Shown: one piece after another, positions 9,224 to 18,397 of the stretch
How the letters are laid out: every line of letters begins with the position of its first letter
Numbering within the stretch: the stretch's first letter is position 1
Translations under genes and position numbers: made by a program
Notes under the pieces: model-generated
The model's database searches: none
The model's input: only the letters and a program-made list of their open reading frames with translations
Told to the model about the DNA's origin: nothing
DNA from: Chelatococcus sp.
GTDB lineage: Bacteria; Pseudomonadota; Alphaproteobacteria; Rhizobiales; Beijerinckiaceae
Length of the DNA stretch: 61,177 bases
Assembly (NCBI GenBank): GCA_003248805.1
Contig: QFQY01000024.1
Span: forward strand, 1-61,177
Reading direction: 5' to 3'

Positions 9224-9397
9224 ATCCTGCCGCGATGGAGGGGGGACTCCACGGGAGCCGCGGAATCATCCATGCTGCAACGCATCGGAAACCTGTCGCG
9301 TTCCGACTTCAAGATGGCGGGGACGCAGTGATTTTGCGCGGAACCCGCCGCTGCCCATGTCGTTGTTCGCATTGTCCATGCCCGACGGAGAGAGCCG

Positions 9398-9640
9398 ATG
9401 AGCCGTGAGCAGATCGTCCGCGACGCAGCCTACGCGATCTGGGAGGCCGAGGGGCGTCCCGAGGGGCGCGAGGCCGAGCATTGGCGCATTGCGGAGGCTC
9501 AGGTCGCGGCGCTGATCGAGGCCGCGCCGAACGGCAGGGCCGGCTCTCCCGCGAAGGCGAAGGTCGCGAAGGGCTCGGGCGCGGCGAAAGCGCCCGCGAA
9601 GCCGGCCGCAGCCAGGGCCCCGTCGAAAAAGAAGACCTGA
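9398..9640 (+). CDS. DUF2934 domain protein
   Basis: An 80-residue protein with two parts. Residues 1-40 carry the DUF2934 pattern (IRDAAYAIWEAEGRPEGREAEHW in approximate form), found in many rhizobial genomes. Residues 41-80 are a lysine/alanine/proline-rich tail (AKAKVAKGSGAAKAPAKPAA) that resembles histone H1-like tails and could bind nucleic acid. The biochemical function of DUF2934 is unknown. Genes of this type are often found beside glycogen or trehalose genes in Hyphomicrobiales, as here between glgB and glgA. Its own divergent promoter region lies at 9224-9397. Confidence 0.85.
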   Translation: MSREQIVRDAAYAIWEAEGRPEGREAEHWRIAEAQVAALIEAAPNGRAGSPAKAKVAKGSGAAKAPAKPAAARAPSKKKT

Positions 9641-9720
9641 CCACACCGGATCGCCGGCGGCGACGGAGGGCGGGCGAAGCCCGGAACGGGCCCCTTCGGA
9701 TATCCCGTCGGCGTCGGCTG

Positions 9721-11247
9721 TCACGCAGCCAGCGCCTGCGCGTAGACATCGGCATAGCGCGAGGTCGGGCGGCGCCAGTCGAAGCGCTTGGCCATGGCAT
9801 GCTCGCGCATCTGCCGGAAGGCGCGCTTGGAGCGGAAAGCGTCCAGCGCGCGCGAGACCGCCGCCGTCAGGCCCGCTCCGGTCAGCGACGAGAACAGGAA
9901 GCCTGAAAGCCCGTCCTCGATGGTGTCGACCAGCCCGCCCGTCCGATAGGCGATCGGCAGGGCGCCGGAGCGCTGGGCGTACATCTGGCTCAGGCCGCAG
10001 GGCTCGAAGCGCGAGGGCATCAGCAGGAAGTCGCTCGCCGCGAAGAGGCGCCGCGCTTCCGCGTCGTCGAAGCCGATGCGGGCGGCGACGGAGCGCGGAT
10101 ATTGCCGCGCCAGCTTCTCCACCGCTTCCTCAAGACGCGGCTCGCCGCGCCCCGTGACCACGAGCTGGCCGCCCTTGGCGACGATGGTCTCGGCCGCTTC
10201 CAGCGAGAGGTCGATGCCCTTCTGGTGGACCAGTCGCGAGACGATCGAGAACAGCGGCCCGCGTGAATCCGGCAGTTCGAAAACCTTGCGGATCTCGGAG
10301 GCGTTGTCGCGCTTCCATTGCCGGACGATCTGCTGGCCGGTTCTGCCGCCGTCGATCAGCGCGTTCCAGCTGTCGTCGATGCCGTTGACGATGCCGGTCA
10401 GGCGACCTTCGCCCATCCGCTGGCTGAGAAGGCCGTCGAGGCCGCAGCCATGCTCGGGCGTGGTGATCTCGCGGGCATAGGTCTCGCTGACCGTGGTGAC
10501 ATGCGAGCCGTAGAAGATGCCGCTCTTGAGGAACGAGATCTTGCCGTGGAACTCGGCGCCGTTGACGTTGAAGGCGAGGTCCGGGATGCCGAGCGCCCCC
10601 ATGCGATGCGGCTGGTAGAGGCCCTGATAGGCGAGGTTGTGGATCGTCAGGATGGACGGGGTCGCCGAGCCCTTCCACCGCATGTAGCCGGCCGCCAGCG
10701 CCGAGGGCCAATCGTTGAGATGGAGGATGTCCGGCTTCCAGTTCGGATCCGCCTCGCCCGCCGCGATCTCGGCGGCGGCCAGGGACAGCCGCGCGAAGCG
10801 CAGGTCGTTGTCGCCGAAATCGCCGCCGGCGTAAGGCCCGTAAGGCGAGCCCTCGCGGTCGTAGAGCTCGTCGCAGAGCACGGCGTAGATGGTCAGCCCG
10901 TCGGCCGTGGCGAAGCGCCCGAGCGACCAGGCGGGGAGGGCGGCCGTGCGCGGCATCTGCCGGACGATGTCCATCGCCGGGCGCGCGGCGCGGACCTGCC
11001 GGAAACCGGGAATGAGAACGCGCACGTCGCAGAAGGCGCGGAGCTGTCGCGGCAGGGCGGTCGAGACTTCGCCGAGCCCGCCCGCCTTGATGAAATCGCC
11101 CATTTCGGAGGTGACGAACAGGAGCTTCGTGCTCGCGGGCAGCGGCGATGGCCGTTCCGAGGGGTCGTCCTTGACCGCAGGAGCATAGGTCAGGGCGTGA
11201 CCGGAGGTGGAGGAGGATGGGTCTGCGAGCTTCGGCACTTCGACCAT
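9721..11247 (-). CDS. glgA: Glycogen synthase (ADP-glucose dependent)
   Basis: A 508-residue GT5 glycosyltransferase. It carries the N-terminal ADP-glucose loop KAGGLGEV near residue 54 (the K-x-G-G-L signature) and the C-terminal donor-site motif SRFEPCGLSQMYAQ near 416. It elongates glycogen from ADP-glucose in the cytoplasm. Compared with E. coli GlgA (477) it has about 38 extra N-terminal residues of low complexity (PSSSTSGH). A start nearer STKLLFVTSEMG would give the standard length, but I see no better start codon there. It is divergent from glgX at 11440. No glgC (ADP-glucose pyrophosphorylase) is adjacent. Confidence 0.94.
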   Translation of the reverse strand: MVEVPKLADPSSSTSGHALTYAPAVKDDPSERPSPLPASTKLLFVTSEMGDFIKAGGLGEVSTALPRQLRAFCDVRVLIPGFRQVRAARPAMDIVRQMPRTAALPAWSLGRFATADGLTIYAVLCDELYDREGSPYGPYAGGDFGDNDLRFARLSLAAAEIAAGEADPNWKPDILHLNDWPSALAAGYMRWKGSATPSILTIHNLAYQGLYQPHRMGALGIPDLAFNVNGAEFHGKISFLKSGIFYGSHVTTVSETYAREITTPEHGCGLDGLLSQRMGEGRLTGIVNGIDDSWNALIDGGRTGQQIVRQWKRDNASEIRKVFELPDSRGPLFSIVSRLVHQKGIDLSLEAAETIVAKGGQLVVTGRGEPRLEEAVEKLARQYPRSVAARIGFDDAEARRLFAASDFLLMPSRFEPCGLSQMYAQRSGALPIAYRTGGLVDTIEDGLSGFLFSSLTGAGLTAAVSRALDAFRSKRAFRQMREHAMAKRFDWRRPTSRYADVYAQALAA

Positions 11248-11439
11248 CTGGCTACCCTCGGCGTATCACGTGCTCACAATCTGCGAGTGCGGTTAAGGTT
11301 CCATGATGCGACGCGAAATCGCGATGCAAAACGGAGGCCGTGGCGACGGAACCGCCGCAGGCAACGGACGTTGCTCGGCTGGTGCGGAAGGCGCGGGCGG
11401 ATGTCGCCGTCGCCCCGCAGCCACGGGGCGAGGGCTGAG

Positions 11440-13524
11440 ATGGCGGCAGGTACGGATGGGCTCGGGATCAGGCCCGGGCATGCGGTCGAGCTCGGGGCCA
11501 CCCATGACGGGGAGGGCACGAATTTCGCGCTGTTCTCGGCTCATGCCGAGCGAGTGGAACTGTGCCTGTTCGACGAGAGCGGGCAGACCGAAACGGCGCG
11601 CGTCGCGCTGCCCGAGTATACGGACGAGGTCTTCCACGGTTACCTGCCGGGAGTGAAGCCGGGCCAGCGCTACGGCTACCGCGTCCATGGCCGCTTCGCG
11701 CCGGAGGAGGGCCATCGCTTCAATCCGCACAAGCTGTTGCTCGACCCCTATGCGAGGGCGTTCTCGGGCAAGCTGGACTGGAACGCCGCGCATTACGGCT
11801 ACGACGTCGAAGCCGAGGCCGACGAGGATCTGAGCTTCAGCGAGCTCGACAGCGCGCCTTTCATGCCGAAATGCGTGGTGTGCGACTGGAAGGCGGATCC
11901 GCGCGCGCCGGCGAAGCCGATGGTCCCCTGGGATCGAACGATCTTCTACGAGACGCATGTGCGCGGCTTCACGAAGCTGCATCCGGCGGTGCCGGAGGCG
12001 AAGCGCGGCACCTTCGACGGCCTCGGCGAGAAGGCGGTGATCGACTACATCAAGAGCCTCGGCGTGACCTCGGTCGAGCTGCTGCCGATCCATGCCTATC
12101 TCGACGACCATCATCTGCTCGAGAAGGGGCTCTCCAACTACTGGGGCTACAACACGATCGGCTTCTTCGCGCCGATGCAGCGCTATGAGGGCCGGGCGGG
12201 GCTGCAATCCTTTCGCGACATGGTGCGGGCCTTCCACGATGCCGGGCTCGAGGTCATCCTCGACGTGGTCTACAACCATACGGCCGAAGGCAACGAGATG
12301 GGGCCGACGCTCTCCTTCAAGGGCATCGACAACTTCTCCTACTACCGGACGATGCCGGGCGAGGGCCGCTTCTACATCAACGACACCGGCACCGGGAACA
12401 CGGTCAACACCAGCCATCCGCGCGTGCTGCAGATGGTGCTGGATTCGCTGCGCTACTGGGTGGAGGTCATGGAGGTCGACGGCTTCCGCTTCGATCTCGG
12501 CACCATTCTCGGGCGCGAGCCGCACGGCTTCGACCCGCGCGGCGGCTTCTTCGACGCGATGGGGCAGGACCCGGTGCTGCGCAAGGTCAAGCTCGTCGGC
12601 GAGCCCTGGGATATCGGGCCGGGCGGCTATCAGGTCGGCGGCTTCCCGCCGGGCTGGGCCGAGTGGAACGACAAGTATCGCGACACGGTGCGCGCCTACT
12701 GGAAGGGCGACGAGGGCATCGTCCGCGATCTCGCCGCGCGGGTGACCGGCTCGGGCGACGTCTACGACCAGCGCGGGCGCAGGCCCTGGGCGGGCGTCAA
12801 TTTCCTGACCGCCCATGACGGCTTCACCCTCGCCGATCTCGTCTCCTACGACGACAAGCACAACGAGGCGAACGGCGAGGACAACAAGGACGGCCACGGC
12901 CACAACCTGTCCTTCAACTACGGGGCCGAAGGGCCGACCGAGGATGAGGGGATCATCGCCGTGCGCGAGCGCCAGAAACGCAACATGCTCGCGACGCTGC
13001 TGCTCTCGCACGGCACGCCGATGCTGCTCGCAGGCGACGAGCACGGCCATTCCAACCGTGGCAACAACAACGTCTACTGTCAGGACAACGACATCGCCTG
13101 GATGCGGTGGCAGGAAATCGGCGAGCACGACAAGGCGCTGGTCGGTTTCGTGCAGCGGGTGACGCAATTGCGCGCCGAGCATCCGATCTTCCGGCGGGCC
13201 TCCTTCCGCGACGGCTGCGTGCTGCGCTGGGTCAATCCGGCCGGGGGCGACCAGCAGGAGGAGCACTGGGACGATGACGGTTTGCGCGCCATCGGACTGC
13301 TGATGCACATGCCGGATGTCGAGGCGGGAGGCGACGAGGCGCTGATCCTGTTCAACAGCTTCGACGGGGAGGTGGTGTTCAGGATTCCGCCACGGGTGAA
13401 GGCGGGTTCCTGGTCGGTGGTGCTCGACACCGAGACCGGCCCGGGCTCCGACGAGGGGCGCAAGGGGCTGAAGGCGGATCAGGAGATCACGCTCTCGCCG
13501 CGGTCGCTGATCGTCCTGATGTGA
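11440..13524 (+). CDS. glgX: Glycogen debranching enzyme GlgX
   Basis: A 694-residue GH13 isoamylase-type enzyme that cleaves alpha-1,6 branches of phosphorylase-limited glycogen. The N-terminal CBM48 starts with GHAVELGATHDGEGTNFALF. The catalytic motifs are FRFDLGTILGRE near residue 349, LVGEPWDIGPGGY near 386 and TAHDGFTLADLVSY near 457. I chose the ATG at 11440, which has AGGG five bases upstream; an in-frame ATG at 11401 adds 13 residues. The reading frame stays open well upstream only because it is antisense to glgA. It is one of two GlgX-type genes here, arranged tail-to-tail with the second and separated from it by a palindromic repeat. Confidence 0.94.
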   Translation: MAAGTDGLGIRPGHAVELGATHDGEGTNFALFSAHAERVELCLFDESGQTETARVALPEYTDEVFHGYLPGVKPGQRYGYRVHGRFAPEEGHRFNPHKLLLDPYARAFSGKLDWNAAHYGYDVEAEADEDLSFSELDSAPFMPKCVVCDWKADPRAPAKPMVPWDRTIFYETHVRGFTKLHPAVPEAKRGTFDGLGEKAVIDYIKSLGVTSVELLPIHAYLDDHHLLEKGLSNYWGYNTIGFFAPMQRYEGRAGLQSFRDMVRAFHDAGLEVILDVVYNHTAEGNEMGPTLSFKGIDNFSYYRTMPGEGRFYINDTGTGNTVNTSHPRVLQMVLDSLRYWVEVMEVDGFRFDLGTILGREPHGFDPRGGFFDAMGQDPVLRKVKLVGEPWDIGPGGYQVGGFPPGWAEWNDKYRDTVRAYWKGDEGIVRDLAARVTGSGDVYDQRGRRPWAGVNFLTAHDGFTLADLVSYDDKHNEANGEDNKDGHGHNLSFNYGAEGPTEDEGIIAVRERQKRNMLATLLLSHGTPMLLAGDEHGHSNRGNNNVYCQDNDIAWMRWQEIGEHDKALVGFVQRVTQLRAEHPIFRRASFRDGCVLRWVNPAGGDQQEEHWDDDGLRAIGLLMHMPDVEAGGDEALILFNSFDGEVVFRIPPRVKAGSWSVVLDTETGPGSDEGRKGLKADQEITLSPRSLIVLM

Positions 13525-13562
13525 GCGGGTTCCTCCTTCGGTCGCCCGTAAGCGCTGCCCTT

Positions 13563-13678
13563 TGTCATTCCGGGGCATGCCGCAGGCATGAACCCGGAAC
13601 CCATGACCGGGTGACGACGCCATCGCTCAGCCAGTCGTGGGTTCCGGGTTCTTCGCTGTGCGAAGCCCCGGAACGACA
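13563..13678. repeat. Nested palindromic intergenic repeat
   Basis: Two nested inverted repeats fill the gap between the convergent glgX-type genes. The outer arms are 13563-13576 (TGTCATTCCGGGGC) and 13665-13678, pairing with one G/U-type mismatch. The inner arms are 13590-13603 (GAACCCGGAACCCA) and 13638-13651, pairing perfectly over 14 bp. It resembles the mobile palindromic repeats scattered between genes in many Hyphomicrobiales. In transcripts from either side it would form a large hairpin and could limit read-through. Confidence 0.85.
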
Positions 13679-13684
13679 GAGGGC

Positions 13685-15655
13685 TCAGCCCTGTCGCCAG
13701 AGCCCGACGCTGCGGGCGGGCAGTTGCCCATCCGGACCCTCAGACGACAGCATGAGCCGCTCCCAACGCCCCGCCGGCAGGCGCAGCGGCACCGCCTCCT
13801 GCCCGCGGTTGATCGCGATCAGCAGGCTCTCTCCGCCGCCGTTCAGCAGCAGGCAGAGCGCATCGAGCCCGCCCCATTCGCCGTCGCCGATCGCCGTGCC
13901 GTCCGGCTTCAGCCAGAGGGCGTCGGGTGGTTCGCCCGCGCCGGTCAGGAAGCGATCCGCGCTCAGCGACGGATGCTCGCGGCGCAGCCGGGCGAGTTCC
14001 GCGACGACGCCGGTCAAGGAGTCGTCGGCATTCTCCCAATCGAGCCAAAAGCCTTCGTTATCCTGGGCATAGGCGTTGTTGTTGCCATGCTGAGTCCGGC
14101 CGAATTCGTCGCCGGCGGTGAGCATCGGCACCCCGCGCGAGAGGAACAGCGTCGCCAGCAGCGCGCGGATATCGCGGGCCCGGGCGGCGCGGATGGCGGG
14201 GTCGTCGCTCGGCCCCTCCGCGCCGTTGTTCCAGCTGTGGCTGTCGTTGTCGCCGTCGCGGTTGTCCTCGCCATTGGCCTCGTTGTGCTTCGCGGCGTAG
14301 CTCACGAGATCGGCGAGGGTGAAGCCATCATGGGCGGCGAGGAAGTCGATGCTCGCTCCCGGGCCGCGATGGCGTGCGGCGAAGAGGTCGGATGAGCCGG
14401 CGAGCCGCGTCGCGAGCGCTCCCGCCATGCCGGCGTCGCCGCGCCAGAAGCGGCGGACATCGTCGCGATAGCGGCCGTTCCACTCGGCGAAGGGGGCGGG
14501 GAACTGCCCGAGCCGATAGCCGCCGGGGCCGATGTCCCAGGGTTCGGCGATCAGGATCGCCTGCGACAGCTCCGCGTCCTGCAGCATGGCCGCGAAGAGG
14601 GGCGCGTCGGGCGAAAAGCCGGTGTCGGTACGGCCCATCACCGTGCCGAGATCGAAGCGGAAGCCGGCGACGCCGAGGCCGCGCCAGTGCCGCAGCGCGT
14701 CCATCGCCATCCGGACGACGGGGGCACGGTCGAGCGCGAGCGTGTGGCCGCAGCCGGTGTCGTTGATCAGCCGGCCGGGGTCGTCGAGCGCGTGGCGGTA
14801 ATAGACCGCGTTGTCGAGGCCGCGCAGGCCAATCGTCGCGCCGAATTCGTCGCTCTCGGCGGTGTGGTTGAAGACGATGTCGAGGATGATTCCGATCCCG
14901 GCCTCGGCATAGGCGCCGCAGAGAGCGGCGAGATCGGCCGCGCCGCCGGGGGCGAGGCGCGGATCGAGCGCGAAGACATTGACCGGGTTGTAGCCCCAGG
15001 CATTGGCGAGGCCGAGCGGCGGCAGATGGCGCTCGTCCATCCAGGCGGCGACCGGCATCAGCTCGACATGGCTGACGCCGAGCCGGACGAGACGGTCGAT
15101 GATGGCGGGCTCGCGCAGGGCCGTCAGCGTTCCGCGCAGGCGCTCGGGCACGCCGGGATGGCGCATCGTGAACGACTTGACCGCGAGTTCGTAGATGAAG
15201 GACGGCGTTCCGCTCGCGTTCGCCCTCCCCGCCGCAACCAGGGGGAGGGCTTCCACGACGCAGCGCGGCACCAGGTCGGCGGTGTCGGTGCCATGCTGCG
15301 CCAGGCGCGGGTCCCAGCGGAACGGCCTGTCGATCAGCGTCGCATACGGGTCGACCAGCAGTTTCGCCGCATCGAAGCGATGGCCCTGCTCCGGCTGCCA
15401 GGGCCCTTCGACGCGCAGCCCGTAACGCAGGCCGGCGCCGGCGCGCGGCAGCCATCCGTGATAGATGTCGCCGCTGCGGCCGGGCAGGGGCAGGCGGGCG
15501 GTCTCGCGCTCGCCGGCTTCGTCGAAGAGGCAGAGCGTCACTCGCTCGCCATGGCGCGAGAAGACCGCGAACTCGACGCCTTCCGGCGTGAGCGTCGCGC
15601 CCATCCGGGCCGGAAGGGCGCAGGAGGCGATGGCGGGCGCGGCCGTCGTTGCCAC
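13685..15655 (-). CDS. glgX: Second GlgX-type debranching enzyme
   Basis: A 656-residue GH13 isoamylase-family protein from a GTG at 15655, five bases after the glgP stop. It keeps the core motifs FRFDLGTVMGRT near residue 332, IAEPWDIGPGGYRLG near 369 and AAHDGFTLADLVSY near 440. It therefore looks active, but it is clearly divergent from the GlgX at 11440 and about 40 residues shorter. An internal ATG at 15604 (MGATLTPEG) is an alternative start but would trim the conserved N-terminus. Tight spacing after glgP suggests phosphorylase and debrancher are co-translated for glycogen breakdown. Annotation as TreX-like is also possible. Confidence 0.9.
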   Translation of the reverse strand: MATTAAPAIASCALPARMGATLTPEGVEFAVFSRHGERVTLCLFDEAGERETARLPLPGRSGDIYHGWLPRAGAGLRYGLRVEGPWQPEQGHRFDAAKLLVDPYATLIDRPFRWDPRLAQHGTDTADLVPRCVVEALPLVAAGRANASGTPSFIYELAVKSFTMRHPGVPERLRGTLTALREPAIIDRLVRLGVSHVELMPVAAWMDERHLPPLGLANAWGYNPVNVFALDPRLAPGGAADLAALCGAYAEAGIGIILDIVFNHTAESDEFGATIGLRGLDNAVYYRHALDDPGRLINDTGCGHTLALDRAPVVRMAMDALRHWRGLGVAGFRFDLGTVMGRTDTGFSPDAPLFAAMLQDAELSQAILIAEPWDIGPGGYRLGQFPAPFAEWNGRYRDDVRRFWRGDAGMAGALATRLAGSSDLFAARHRGPGASIDFLAAHDGFTLADLVSYAAKHNEANGEDNRDGDNDSHSWNNGAEGPSDDPAIRAARARDIRALLATLFLSRGVPMLTAGDEFGRTQHGNNNAYAQDNEGFWLDWENADDSLTGVVAELARLRREHPSLSADRFLTGAGEPPDALWLKPDGTAIGDGEWGGLDALCLLLNGGGESLLIAINRGQEAVPLRLPAGRWERLMLSSEGPDGQLPARSVGLWRQG

Positions 15656-15660
15656 GCTCG

Positions 15661-18138
15661 TCAGGCCGTGGCGGCGTAGCCGGCGGGGACGTGCCAGATG
15701 CGCTCGGCATATTCGCGGATCGCCCGGTCGGCGCTGAACCAGCCGCAATGGGCGCTGTTGGTGATCGACATCGCCCACCAGGCCTTGCGGTCGGCCCAGA
15801 GCGCATCGACCCGGCGCTGCGCCTGCCGGTAGCTCTCGAAGTCGTTGAGCACCATGAACCAGTCATTGGCGCGCAGGCCGTCGACGAGGCCGACATAGCG
15901 GTCGCGCTCGCCGCGCGAATAGGCGCCGCCGGCCACCGCGTCGAGCACGCCCTCGAGATGCGGCGTCGCGCGGATGACCTCGTGGGTGGGCCGCGGGTTG
16001 CGCTTGGCCGCCTCGACCTCCTCGGCGGTCATGCCGAAGATGAAGATGTTGTCGGCGCCGACGCGCTCGCCGATCTCGATATTGGCGCCGTCGAGCGTGC
16101 CGATGGTGATCGCGCCGTTGAGCGCGAACTTCATGTTGCCGGTGCCGGAGGCCTCCATGCCGGCGGTGGAGATCTGCTCCGACAGGTCGGCCGCCGGGAT
16201 GATGACCTCGGCGGCGCTGACGTTGTAGTTCGGCAGGAAGACCACCTTGAGCCGGTCGCGCGTGGTGATGTCGTTGTTCACCACGGTGGCGACGTCGTTG
16301 ATGAGGTTGATGATCGCCTTGGCCGTGCCGTAGTTCGAGGCCGCCTTGCCGGCGAAGATCTTCACGCGCGGCGCCCAGTCGCGATAGGGCTCCGAGCGCA
16401 TCGCGTCGTAGAGCGCGATGGTCTCGAGGATGTTCAGCAACTGGCGCTTGTATTCGTGGATGCGCTTGATCTGGACGTCGAAGAGCGCCGCCGGATCGAC
16501 CGAGATGCCGGTGTCCTGCCGGATGATCCGGGCGAGCTTTTCCTTGTTCTCGCGGCGCACGGCGGCGAGGCGGTCATGGAGGCCGGTATCGTCGGCATGG
16601 GCGGCGAATTTGCGGATCTGCTCGATATCGTCGACCAGCCCGGTGCCGCAGACCTCCTGGAGCACATGGGTCAGGCCCGGATTGGCGCTGAGCAGCCAGC
16701 GGCGCGGCGTGATGCCGTTGGTGACGTTGGTGATCCGCTTCGGAAAGACGCTGTGGAGCGGCGCGAACACCGTCTCCTTCATCAGGTTGGAATGCAGCGC
16801 CGAGACGCCGTTGACCGTATGCGAGCCGACGAAGGCGAGATGCGCCATGCGCACCCGCCGGCCGTGATGCTCGTCGATCAGGGAGAGCGCGGCGAGATCG
16901 GCGGTCTCCCCGCCCGGCGCCCGGCGCACGCCCTCGAGGAAGCGCGCGTTGATGCCGAAGATGATCTGCATGTGGCGCGGCAGCAGCCGCTCCATCAGCG
17001 CCACCGGCCAGGTTTCCAGCGCCTCCGGAAGCAGCGTGTGGTTGGTGTAGGAGATCGTCGCCGTGGTGATGGTCCAGGCCTCTTCCCAGGCCATTCCGTG
17101 CTCGTCGACGAGAATCCGCATCAGCTCGGCGACAGCGAGCGAGGGATGGGTGTCGTTGAGCTGGATCGCGACCTTCTCGGCGAGGTTGTCGAGCGCGCCG
17201 AACTGCCGGTAGTGGCGGCGCACCAGATCCTGCAGCGAGGCGGAGGTGAAGAAGAACTCCTGCCGCAGGCGCAATTCCTGGCCGGTCGGCGTCGAATCGT
17301 TCGGGTAGAGCACCTTGGAGATCGCCTCGGCGCGGTTGCGCTCGGCGACGGCGCCGATCAGGTCGCCCTGGTTGAAGGCGTCGAGCGAGAGCGGATGCAT
17401 GGCGCGGGCGCGCCAGAGCCGCAGCGTCGTCGCGTCGCGCCCGCGCCAGCCGACGATGGGCGTGTCGTAGGCGACGGCGAAGATCGTCTCCTCCGGCGTC
17501 CAGACCACCTCGTCGGGCTTGTCGGTGCCGGTCACGGTGCCGCCGAAGCCGATGCGATACGAGACCTCGCGGCGCTCGAACTCCCAGGGGTTGCGGAAGG
17601 ACAGCCAGTCCTCCGGCACCTCGACCTGCTTGCCGCCGTCGATGCGCTGCTTGAACAGGCCGTGGTCGTAGCGGATGCCGTAGCCGAGCGCCGGCACGCC
17701 GGTGGAGGCCATCGCCTCCATGTAGCAGGCCGCGAGGCGCCCGAGCCCGCCATTGCCGAGTGCGGCATCGGGCTCGATCGTCTCGATCTCGGCAAGGTCG
17801 ACGCCGAGCTCGCGCATGGCCTGGGCCATCGGCCCGGTCAGGCCGAGATTGTTGAGCGCGTCGGCCAGCGACCGGCCGATCAGGAACTCCAGCGAGAGGT
17901 AATAAACCCGCTTGCGCCCGGTCTGGTAGCTCTCGCGCGTCGTGTGCTGCCAGACGTCGACGACATAGTCTCGCGCCGCCAGGATGCAGGCCGCGAGCCA
18001 GTCATGCGGCTGCGCGACCGAGGGCGTCTTGCCCAGAGAGTAGGTCAGCTTGCGGAGTGTCTCGGCCTTGAGCCTCTCGACGAGAGCGCCGGCGTCGCCG
18101 GATGCGGCGGCTGGAGCGGTGGAAGCGGTATCGTTCAC
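15661..18138 (-). CDS. glgP: Glycogen/maltodextrin phosphorylase
   Basis: An 825-residue GT35 phosphorylase that releases glucose-1-phosphate from alpha-1,4-glucan ends. The pyridoxal-phosphate lysine lies in EASGTGNMKFALNGA near residue 669, followed by the conserved TLDGANIEI. I chose the GTG at 18138, which has GGAAGG six bases upstream and gives the standard family length (E. coli GlgP 815). A longer in-frame ATG at 18222 lacks such support. It heads the glgP-glgX pair on the minus strand. A gap of about 260 bp upstream holds no gene that I can support. Confidence 0.95.
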   Translation of the reverse strand: MNDTASTAPAAASGDAGALVERLKAETLRKLTYSLGKTPSVAQPHDWLAACILAARDYVVDVWQHTTRESYQTGRKRVYYLSLEFLIGRSLADALNNLGLTGPMAQAMRELGVDLAEIETIEPDAALGNGGLGRLAACYMEAMASTGVPALGYGIRYDHGLFKQRIDGGKQVEVPEDWLSFRNPWEFERREVSYRIGFGGTVTGTDKPDEVVWTPEETIFAVAYDTPIVGWRGRDATTLRLWRARAMHPLSLDAFNQGDLIGAVAERNRAEAISKVLYPNDSTPTGQELRLRQEFFFTSASLQDLVRRHYRQFGALDNLAEKVAIQLNDTHPSLAVAELMRILVDEHGMAWEEAWTITTATISYTNHTLLPEALETWPVALMERLLPRHMQIIFGINARFLEGVRRAPGGETADLAALSLIDEHHGRRVRMAHLAFVGSHTVNGVSALHSNLMKETVFAPLHSVFPKRITNVTNGITPRRWLLSANPGLTHVLQEVCGTGLVDDIEQIRKFAAHADDTGLHDRLAAVRRENKEKLARIIRQDTGISVDPAALFDVQIKRIHEYKRQLLNILETIALYDAMRSEPYRDWAPRVKIFAGKAASNYGTAKAIINLINDVATVVNNDITTRDRLKVVFLPNYNVSAAEVIIPAADLSEQISTAGMEASGTGNMKFALNGAITIGTLDGANIEIGERVGADNIFIFGMTAEEVEAAKRNPRPTHEVIRATPHLEGVLDAVAGGAYSRGERDRYVGLVDGLRANDWFMVLNDFESYRQAQRRVDALWADRKAWWAMSITNSAHCGWFSADRAIREYAERIWHVPAGYAATA

Positions 18139-18397
18139 GCGGCGCCTTCCGGGCTGTTTCGCTCGGCTGCATGTTGAAGCATCGCCGGCCGGTGTCCAGA
18201 CCAATTTGCCGCGCTGCGGCATGAATGGAGAACGCCCTCCTAACGCCGGCCGGCTCAGTTGCCGCGCCGGGCGGCTTCCTCGCGGATTTCGCTGCCGAGA
18301 TGCTTCGCGCCGCCGCTGATCGCGGGCGCGACCCGTCAGGCGCGGGAGATGCTCATGCGGCCCCCGACGCAGCCGCCGCTGACGCGCGGCCCCGGCG

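Noticed and set aside
6671..9331. Plus-strand 886-codon open frame opposite glgB and malQ
   Set aside because: Antisense to genes with clear catalytic motifs. Its product is Arg/Ala/Glu-rich without domains, a normal effect of high GC on the opposite strand.
10318..11439. Upstream extension of glgX to 1068 codons
   Set aside because: The extension lies antisense to glgA and has no GlgX homology. The ATG at 11440 has a good ribosome site.
15649..18177. Plus-strand 842-codon open frame opposite glgP
   Set aside because: glgP shows a full phosphorylase with the PLP motif; the antisense product has no recognisable fold.
18139..18397. Hidden small gene between puuE-uraD and glgP
   Set aside because: Short frames exist on the plus strand but have poor composition and no ribosome site; nothing is supportable in this 259-bp gap.
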